A DNA stretch of 64,000 nucleotides. Origin: Gloeocapsopsis sp. IPPAS B-1203 (GTDB lineage Bacteria > Cyanobacteriota > Cyanobacteriia > Cyanobacteriales > Chroococcidiopsidaceae). The notes beneath the pieces are model-generated. The model saw only the letters and a list, made by a program, of their open reading frames with translations. It was not told where the DNA came from and made no database searches. Below, one piece after another: positions 58,575 to 64,000 of the stretch; within the stretch, counting starts at the first letter, position 1; every line of letters begins with the position of its first letter. The position numbers and the translations under genes are program-made. Location of the stretch: the NCBI RefSeq assembly GCF_002749975.1, contig NZ_PEIG01000002.1, positions 186,001 through 250,000 on the forward strand. Direction: 5' to 3'.

Positions 58575-58924
58575 CCTATCCTACGCGGGGAGAGATCTAT
58601 CTGGTTAGCTTCGACCCAACGGTTGGGACTGAAATTCAAAAAACACGACCAGCCCTGGTTCTGCAAAACGATATTGCCAATGAATATAGTCCCATTACGA
58701 TCGTTGCTGCAATTACTTCCCAATTTGGTGATCCGCTGTATCCAACTGAAGTACTGGTTCGCTCACCAGAGGGTGGCTTAACTGTAGATTCGGTGGTTCT
58801 GCTCAACCAAATTCGCTCGATTGATAAACAGCGATTGGTCAAGCGCCTTGGCAAACTAACTGATGAAACAGTAGCGCTAGTCAATCAGGCAACGCAGATC
58901 AGTTTGGGATTGATTGAAATCTGA
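58553..58924 (+). CDS. MazF/PemK-type endoribonuclease toxin
   Basis: 123 residues. YPTRGEIYLVSFDPTVGTEIQKTRPALVLQND and TVDSVVLLNQIRSIDKQRL are the MazF/PemK signature. Sequence-specific mRNA interferase. It overlaps mazE. Intact, so the mazEF pair is likely functional. Confidence 0.93.
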   Translation: MAAKRKLTYPTRGEIYLVSFDPTVGTEIQKTRPALVLQNDIANEYSPITIVAAITSQFGDPLYPTEVLVRSPEGGLTVDSVVLLNQIRSIDKQRLVKRLGKLTDETVALVNQATQISLGLIEI

Positions 58925-59055
58925 GGACAAAGATTTTACGGCGATCGGTTTTGAGGTTTTGGGGACATAGCTGTATTCTCTTGCTGAGTAATTGCGTGAG
59001 GGTGGAGAGGTTGATCTCGATCGCCTTTGCAGATTGGTCTTCGGGGGAGCGAACG

Positions 59056-59089
59056 CAGATTTGCAGATAAAGCAGGTGTGTTTGGGCAT
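59056..59089 (-). pseudogene. DUF1636-like gene start, remnant B
   Basis: ATG 59089 reads MPKHTCFICKSA. The second Cys is Ala. Preceded by TAA and a 3-base spacer. Confidence 0.5.
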
Positions 59090-59309
59090 GAGTTATGGCG
59101 GAATGGTAGATGTTTCTGGGCGATCGTCAATTAAGCGTTGCGGTTGGCAGGAGAACTACAGGAGTGAATCTCTAAAGGCTGTTATTACTAAAATTAGATA
59201 AAGCTTTTAACAGTTTGCTCATGCTTCGTTTGGGCGCTGAATAGAGATTTTGTCGGAAGCGGTTGGGAGAATTCTCCTAGGAGATACGTGCGTCGGTTTC
59301 GGGTTTGCT

Positions 59310-59397
59310 ATTGTCTGCATTGGAATTGAGTGAGGCATTGTTGGATTTTACGAGTGTGGATGATTTACAAGCTTGGTTGGATGAAATATCGCACTGA
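59310..59397 (+). pseudogene. DUF4351-like C-terminal remnant, copy 2
   Basis: LLLSALELSEALLDFTSVDDLQAWLDEISH and stop. It shares GCATTGTTGGATTTTACGAG and following bases with 57283-57334. Confidence 0.6.
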
Positions 59398-59458
59398 TGA
59401 TGAGGTTGCATCGCCTTTTTGTCTACCTCTTTTCATATTTCCTCAACAGATTAGTCTT

Positions 59459-59507
59459 TGGAAGAAGGGTGACAGATTTTGCAAACAAACAAGATGTGTT
59501 TATGCAT
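59459..59507 (-). pseudogene. DUF1636-like gene start, remnant C
   Basis: ATG 59507 reads MHKHILFVCKICHPSSKD then stop. It keeps the CKIC (CxxC) pair, expected for the metal-binding start of DUF1636-type proteins. It is 4 bases after the stop of a FecB remnant. Confidence 0.55.
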
Positions 59508-59511
59508 AGGT

Positions 59512-59646
59512 TTATGGTGCGTTAACTAAATATTTGTACAAGTCATCAATCACTGCATCAGCTGCAGATGGATATCGTCCTCTCCAAACTACAGGGTCTA
59601 CATGATAAACACGATTTTGTTGAAATTGTAGGATTTGCAGATGAAT
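59512..59646 (-). pseudogene. FecB-like gene, 3' end remnant
   Basis: The frame reads LQFQQNRVYHVDPVVWRGRYPSAADAVIDDLYKYLVNAP and stop. It aligns with the intact FecB C-terminus VQKNQVYIVSEGAWRGYNILAANVVLDDIEKYLINMP. Its left edge fuses directly to remnant D. Confidence 0.75.
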
Positions 59647-59663
59647 AACGTGAGTTTGAACGT
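59632..59663 (-). pseudogene. DUF1636-like gene start, remnant D
   Basis: Reads [ACG]FKLTLFICKSY. The start codon is ACG instead of ATG and the second Cys is Tyr. It begins 4 bases after the intact fecB stop codon and runs into the second FecB remnant. Confidence 0.55.
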
Positions 59664-59667
59664 CGGT

Positions 59668-60684
59668 TTAGGGCATATTGATTAAGTATTTCTCAATGTC
59701 ATCTAGTACTACATTAGCAGCAAGTATATTGTATCCTCGCCAAGCTCCTTCACTAACAATATATACCTGATTTTTTTGAACTGCTCTCATCTGAGACCAT
59801 AGAGGTTTCTGCTGAAATTTCTTAAGGATTGATTCATTATCTCTTTCTGTTCCAATAAATAAAACATCACTATCAAGTTCCGGTAGGGCTTCTTCGGAAA
59901 TTGGGAGTTCATCAGAAATTGGGAGAGAATTCTGAGATAATGTATTAGATAGCGGAACTGGAGGAAACTGAAATCCAACATCACTCAATATTTCACCAGA
60001 AAAAGAATCTTTGCTAGAAAGAAATAATAAATAACCATCATAAACTTGGAGATATGAAGCATTAAGTTCACCGTGCTGATGATTCATTTTCTGTTTCAGT
60101 TCTTCAGCACGATGTCTGTACTCGTCTATTAGTTGATTGGCAATCTCTACTTTGTTAAGCATTGTTGCCGCCTGAATAAATTCTTGTTTCCAATCATATG
60201 AACCAGATGAAGTTTTTATCGTAGGTATTAATATTGTGGAAGAGATTTGTGATAGTAGCTTATAATTTTTTTGACTTATGTCTCTAGACCAACCAATAAT
60301 CAAGTCAGGGTTTAACAACAATATTTTTTCTAAATTTGGCTCGCGGTTAATGGTTGGAATCGCTTCAACTCCCTTTAGCCTATTCTTGATGTATGAAATA
60401 TCAAAGGAATCTTTACGTGCGAAGACTGCAATGGGTTTAACATTTAGTGCCAGGGCATAAGACAAAGCCTGACTATCTATGATGACAAGTCGTTGTGGAT
60501 TGAGAGGAATGCAAGTTTCTCCCATTGCGTGTTGCATCATTCGGCATTCATCTGCTGGAGGTTTGGCAGACTGAGGATTGGGAGAATGAGCAGTGTGACT
60601 GATGCAAGCAGTGGTTAATAAAGCTATCAGAATTCCCACTAGAAAAGACCGAAGTGAGGACAATCCAAAGCTACGTAACTTCAT
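59668..60684 (-). CDS. Iron-siderophore ABC transporter substrate-binding lipoprotein (FecB-like)
   Basis: 338 residues. Lipobox LLTTAC with Cys27, then a bilobed binding protein: RLVIIDSQALSYALALNVKPIAV, LEKILLLNPDLIIGWSRD and a long C-terminal helix (EGAWRGYNILAANVVLDDIEKYL). It captures ferric siderophore in the periplasm. The permease and ATPase genes are not in this window. It starts 38 bp after the TonB receptor on the same strand. Confidence 0.92.
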   Translation of the reverse strand: MKLRSFGLSSLRSFLVGILIALLTTACISHTAHSPNPQSAKPPADECRMMQHAMGETCIPLNPQRLVIIDSQALSYALALNVKPIAVFARKDSFDISYIKNRLKGVEAIPTINREPNLEKILLLNPDLIIGWSRDISQKNYKLLSQISSTILIPTIKTSSGSYDWKQEFIQAATMLNKVEIANQLIDEYRHRAEELKQKMNHQHGELNASYLQVYDGYLLFLSSKDSFSGEILSDVGFQFPPVPLSNTLSQNSLPISDELPISEEALPELDSDVLFIGTERDNESILKKFQQKPLWSQMRAVQKNQVYIVSEGAWRGYNILAANVVLDDIEKYLINMP

Positions 60685-60722
60685 AGCAGATGTTTCCTAC
60701 CGATTAATATCAACGATCAAGG

Positions 60723-63401
60723 TCAAAACTCCCAGGAAATAGTTCCTAGCACAGTGAATGGTCTACCAGGGATGACTTCAAATTCACCAGGACTTTCAAA
60801 ATAGTCCACATTGAATAAGTTCGTGAAGTTGAGCGCAGCACGAAATTGCTCTCGTTGGTAAAAAATTGCAGCATCAGTGCGCAGATAGCTTGGCAATTCA
60901 AAGGTATTATCTAAATTCGCTTGGCGATCGCTTATATAGAACAATCCCAAGCCGAAGCCGAAGCCTTGTAATCCACCTTGTTGAATTTGATAGGTTGTCC
61001 AGAGGTTGAATGAATTTTCTGGAACATTCGCCAAACGATTACCCACGGGAAAAAGGTTGTCCTTGGTGAGCCGAGCATCTGTATAGGCATAGCCTGCAAT
61101 GATATTCCATCCAGGTAAGATTTCACCCCCAACATTAAATTCAATGCCTCGGCTGCGCTGTTCACCCGTTTGAATCGAGAAGCCTATATTGTCTGGATCA
61201 TCCGTCGGAACATTAGAGCGGGTCAGATTATAGAAGGCAAGAGTTGCTGAAAGTTGGTCATTTAAATCTGCCTTAACGCCCACTTCATACTGAGTCCCTC
61301 GCTCTGGTTCAAATGGACTGCCATCAAATGCATTTCCAAACAAGCTTGGAGTAAAGGAACGAGCATAACTGGCATACAGTGAAATTGGTTCAATCGGCTG
61401 ATAGACGATACCGACCCGTGGAGAAAATGCACTATCAGACTGACTATATGTGAAATCATCAACTCGACTCCGATTGTTGTAATCCTGGGTATCGTAGCGC
61501 AAACCCAGTAACAATTTTAGATTCTCTGTCAGGCTGACTAGATCTTGGATATAAATTCCAAGCGAATTGGTTTCGTAAGCATTATTAGAGCGGATTACAA
61601 AAGGTTCGGTTTCTGGTTGATTATACACAGGGTTAAACGCATCAATTGAACTAATGCCTCTACGTCTTCGTAAGTATGTTGCATCATCTCTATTCCAATC
61701 AACTCCAACTAGCAGTTGATGTCCAATGGAGCCAGTCAAGAAATTACCAGTGAGGTTTGTTGCCAAAAGATAGTTTGTGCCATCACCTTCATCAGCTATA
61801 CGAAGACGATTGAGAGTTCGATTATCAGCTTCTATGCTAATAGGAATAGCAACGTCAGCATCGTATGTCGAAAATCTGACTCGAAAGGCATTGCGTAACG
61901 ACCAATTGTCACTGAGTTGATGTTCTAGTCTATATCCGATTCTACTGTTAGTTATTCGGGCAAAGTCACCAGGTTCGCTATAGTTAGAGTTGCGAGGAAT
62001 TTCACCATTCGGATTCGGGAGGACAGTACCGACACTAGGTAAACCAGGATAAAATCCAGTATCGATGCTGGCATACTCTCCCTCTACAAATAGTTCTGTG
62101 CGATCGCCGAGCCTGAAACTCACTATTGGTGAAATACTTAAGGATTCTTTATCAAAAAAATCGATGAAACTATCGGAGTTTTCATAACCTGCATTCAGTC
62201 TGTAGAGCACTGATCTGGAATCATCCAATGGTCCTGATAAATCAACGTTTCCTCTATAGAAGGCATAATTTCCGATTGTTGCGTCTACTCGGTAAAAGGG
62301 GTCTTGAAGCGGCTGTTTAGTGACCAGGTTAATCGTTCCACCTGGGTTGGCGGAACCATACAGCACTGAAGCTGGACCTAGAAGAACTTCTACTCTCTCA
62401 ATATTGAATAGCTCGGTTCCAACTGTTGAGCCACTAACACTACCCACCCCATCAAACAACCCATCTCTGAGAATGTTTCCTGAATTTCTAGTGCTAAAAC
62501 CACGAATTGTAAAATCACTTATCGACGAATAAGCTCCTCTTTCTTGAGTGACGCCAGGGACATTTCTGAGAGCATCCTCTACACGAGTCGCTTGCTGATC
62601 CCGAATGACCTGCTGCGGTACTACCTGAATTGATTGGGGAATGTCACGAAGTGGGGTATCCGTTCTAGTTGCAGTGCTGGCATTCGGTACGCGATATCCT
62701 GTATCCTGCTGTCCCGTGACCAGCAATTCAATCGGCTCATCGCCCTGCGCTGCTGGTATTTCCTGTGGTGTTTCACTCGTCGTCGGCTGCTCACCTTCAG
62801 GCTGCTGTGATGGTTGCATTGCTGCAGCAGCAGATGTCAAACCAAAAATCAATCCTTCATCACTGTCAAATAACTCAACTGTTGGCAATCCTGTTTCACC
62901 TGCTACTGTCACCCGAATAGTATTAGCATCAAGGTTTGTAACTGTTATCTCACTAATCCCCTCAATAGGGCTTTGAGAACTAAATATGAACGCCTCGCCA
63001 TTGGGTAAACGCAATTGAGCATTAGGTATATCTGCGATAAAGTTATTTCCGATACTGCGATCGCTAATTTGAAGTTGTTCGCCCTGAGTTGTCTGTAATA
63101 TCACCTCCACACCTTTTTCTGTGGGATTAGCTTGTACACTCGTCACTTGTATAACATCCCTCTGGACGGAAGAGGGGTTGGTTGGGGCTGGCGACTGCAC
63201 TAACATAATTGCGCTAGTGCTAGGACGCTCTCTTTCACTAATTTGAGGAATCTCTCTAATTAACTGAGATTTACGTAATACAGATGTAATAGTTTTATCA
63301 TGATCCGGCTTTGCTACTTCTTGAGCCGTTACGCTCATAGCACCCCACAGCCAAACAGAACTTGTTAGTAATAAAATTTGCAATAAATTCTTTGGTTTCA
63401 T
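60723..63401 (-). CDS. TonB-dependent siderophore receptor with AMIN domain
   Basis: 892 residues. Signal peptide (about 1-26, SSVWLWGAMSVTAQE). An AMIN domain (about 85-190, VTSVQANPTEKGVEVILQTTQGEQLQI), common in cyanobacterial siderophore receptors. A TonB-box-like PIELLVTGQ precedes the plug (about 240-370, DIPQSIQVVPQQVIRDQQATRVEDALRNVPGV, GGTINLVTK). The beta-barrel ends with VLGTISWEF and a terminal Phe. It imports ferric siderophore through the outer membrane; the ligand is unknown. Candidate operators lie about 130-210 bp upstream. Confidence 0.94.
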   Translation of the reverse strand: MKPKNLLQILLLTSSVWLWGAMSVTAQEVAKPDHDKTITSVLRKSQLIREIPQISERERPSTSAIMLVQSPAPTNPSSVQRDVIQVTSVQANPTEKGVEVILQTTQGEQLQISDRSIGNNFIADIPNAQLRLPNGEAFIFSSQSPIEGISEITVTNLDANTIRVTVAGETGLPTVELFDSDEGLIFGLTSAAAAMQPSQQPEGEQPTTSETPQEIPAAQGDEPIELLVTGQQDTGYRVPNASTATRTDTPLRDIPQSIQVVPQQVIRDQQATRVEDALRNVPGVTQERGAYSSISDFTIRGFSTRNSGNILRDGLFDGVGSVSGSTVGTELFNIERVEVLLGPASVLYGSANPGGTINLVTKQPLQDPFYRVDATIGNYAFYRGNVDLSGPLDDSRSVLYRLNAGYENSDSFIDFFDKESLSISPIVSFRLGDRTELFVEGEYASIDTGFYPGLPSVGTVLPNPNGEIPRNSNYSEPGDFARITNSRIGYRLEHQLSDNWSLRNAFRVRFSTYDADVAIPISIEADNRTLNRLRIADEGDGTNYLLATNLTGNFLTGSIGHQLLVGVDWNRDDATYLRRRRGISSIDAFNPVYNQPETEPFVIRSNNAYETNSLGIYIQDLVSLTENLKLLLGLRYDTQDYNNRSRVDDFTYSQSDSAFSPRVGIVYQPIEPISLYASYARSFTPSLFGNAFDGSPFEPERGTQYEVGVKADLNDQLSATLAFYNLTRSNVPTDDPDNIGFSIQTGEQRSRGIEFNVGGEILPGWNIIAGYAYTDARLTKDNLFPVGNRLANVPENSFNLWTTYQIQQGGLQGFGFGLGLFYISDRQANLDNTFELPSYLRTDAAIFYQREQFRAALNFTNLFNVDYFESPGEFEVIPGRPFTVLGTISWEF

Positions 63402-63527
63402 TAGATACTCTACACACCTGGCAATATTACGGAAACAATGTCGGAAATCGACAAGTCATCCGTGACTCGTCCCCACACATGTCCTCACACCACAATTTCA
63501 AATTGATTTAGCTTCTAATAAGAAAAC

Positions 63528-63546
63528 TTCTCAATAAAGCTGAGAA
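63528..63546. promoter_or_regulatory. TTCTCA-N7-TGAGAA dyad
   Basis: TTCTCA at 63528-63533 pairs with TGAGAA at 63541-63546, about 130 bp upstream of the receptor start. A possible Fur or other repressor operator; it does not match a canonical Fur box closely. Confidence 0.35.
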
Positions 63547-63580
63547 TACAAGATTTGAAGAAGGTATTGTTGCCGCAAAC

Positions 63581-63611
63581 GGATTTTTTTCTGCCCGATC
63601 GGGATTTTTTT
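63581..63611. promoter_or_regulatory. Direct repeat GGATTTTTTT with 21-bp period
   Basis: GGATTTTTTT at 63581-63590 recurs at 63602-63611, start to start 21 bp, two helical turns. This is the layout of AraC-family operators. It lies about 180-210 bp upstream of the TonB receptor gene. Confidence 0.55.
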
Positions 63612-63754
63612 AGTGATGGTGCAACAACAAAGGGCGATCAATCGCTCAAAAAGACGGTTGAGGTGGGATCAAAACTGCCACAAAATTGTTCCCTATGAAA
63701 AACCTGATATAGCGGTATAAGGTAAATATCAAGGTTCAGAGTGCTTTAGAGTAC

Positions 63755-64000
63755 ATAGATTTATTACGGTTTGAATGGGACAACCAAAAAGCTCAAAAAG
63801 CATGGGGTTTCTTTTGATGAGGCAGCAACTATTTTTTACGATCCACTCTATTTAGAGGATTATGATGAAGCGCACTCTGACCAAGAGGATCGGTTTAAGA
63901 TTATTGGTATGTCAAGCAATGGACGCTTGCTAGTTGCCGCCTATAGTCAGCGAGTTGATAGGATAGGGATCATTAGTTCCAGACTAGCGACTAAAAATGA
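63755..64000 (+). pseudogene. BrnT-type toxin, frameshifted and cut by window edge
   Basis: ATA-DLLRFEWDNQKAQK then a frameshift near 63796, then KLKKHGVSFDEAATIFYDPLYLEDYDEAHSDQEDRF and GRLLVAAYSQRVDRIGIISSRLATKNE. This is BrnT. The start codon is ATA, a short deletion breaks the FEWDxxKAxxNxKKHGVSF core, and RIRIIS has become RIGIIS. The end lies at or beyond the window. Confidence 0.75.

Larger units (their letters stand above)
58925..59511. other. Region of gene remnants
   Basis: About 590 bp with no intact gene. It holds DUF1636-like starts B (minus, ATG 59089) and C (minus, ATG 59507) and the second DUF4351-like tail (59310-59397). Confidence 0.7.

Noticed and set aside
58877-59089. 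70-codon minus ORF beginning MPKHTCFICKS
   Set aside because: Only the first dozen residues match the gene-start remnants; the rest is unrelated noise, so it is treated as remnant B.
58232-59680. Four similar 40-bp repeats as a CRISPR array
   Set aside because: Spacing is irregular (hundreds of bp to 1 kb) and each copy encodes a gene start.

Overview
This window is cyanobacterial chromosome. It encodes PsbH and PsbN, the inactive protease subunit ClpR beside ClpP, an RRM-type RNA-binding protein followed by S21, DUF1825 and DUF2103 proteins, and two AMIN/CHASE-type proteins typical of cyanobacteria. The octamer GCGATCGC (HIP1) recurs every few hundred bases. There are no heterocyst or nif genes, so the genus is open; a unicellular or colonial Chroococcidiopsis/Gloeocapsa-type genome would fit, but that is a guess. 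I see no rRNA, tRNA or CRISPR array.

Layout. 1-1.5 kb: an intact SDR oxidoreductase between two decayed dehydrogenase genes. 1.7-4 kb: moaD, then a large TPR gene broken by several frameshifts. 4-9.3 kb: J-domain protein, clpR-clpP3, VWA protein, VOC protein, zinc-ribbon protein, PIN/TRAM protein. 9.8-19.4 kb: hemW, a LacI regulator with two palindromes in front, an exported FAD oxidoreductase, clpS with DUF2103, moaE, lepB, HhH and TM2 proteins, DUF1825. 19.4-31 kb: class A PBP, tyrS, pyrF, family-4 uracil-DNA glycosylase, phosphoribosyltransferase, methyltransferase, pyrD, and ureE-ureF-(HAD, peroxiredoxin)-ureG. 31-44 kb: signalling and envelope: a CHASE3 hybrid kinase with three receivers, a CheR-like methyltransferase, a receiver-PAS kinase, a polyprenyl-phosphate sugar transferase, a PEP-utilising enzyme and a CHASE-PAS kinase. 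44-56.4 kb: MgtC, recF, a Ca2+-type P-ATPase, a transglutaminase, rbp-rpsU, an SDR/TetR pair sharing a palindromic operator, and the photosystem II neighbourhood pth-tatA-psbH/psbN.

56.4-64 kb is an accessory region unlike the rest. It holds three toxin-antitoxin pairs (one toxin has a nonsense mutation), a broken BrnT toxin, repeated C-terminal remnants of a DUF4351-like gene, and an iron-siderophore module: an AMIN-domain TonB receptor and a FecB-type lipoprotein. Downstream of fecB lie four degraded copies of the start of the same small cysteine-rich gene (DUF1636-like), one still joined to a second decayed fecB 3' end. A GGATTTTTTT direct repeat spaced exactly 21 bp lies upstream of the receptor and is a good candidate AraC/PchR-type operator.

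The most interesting non-genic signals are: (i) a dispersed two-hairpin repeat whose second stem covaries between copies; (ii) GAGGGGCGAGGAG-type polypurine repeats that have entered several reading frames without breaking them; (iii) paired TetR operators; (iv) palindromes with a central CG in front of the LacI gene; (v) the layered fecB/DUF1636-like remnants.
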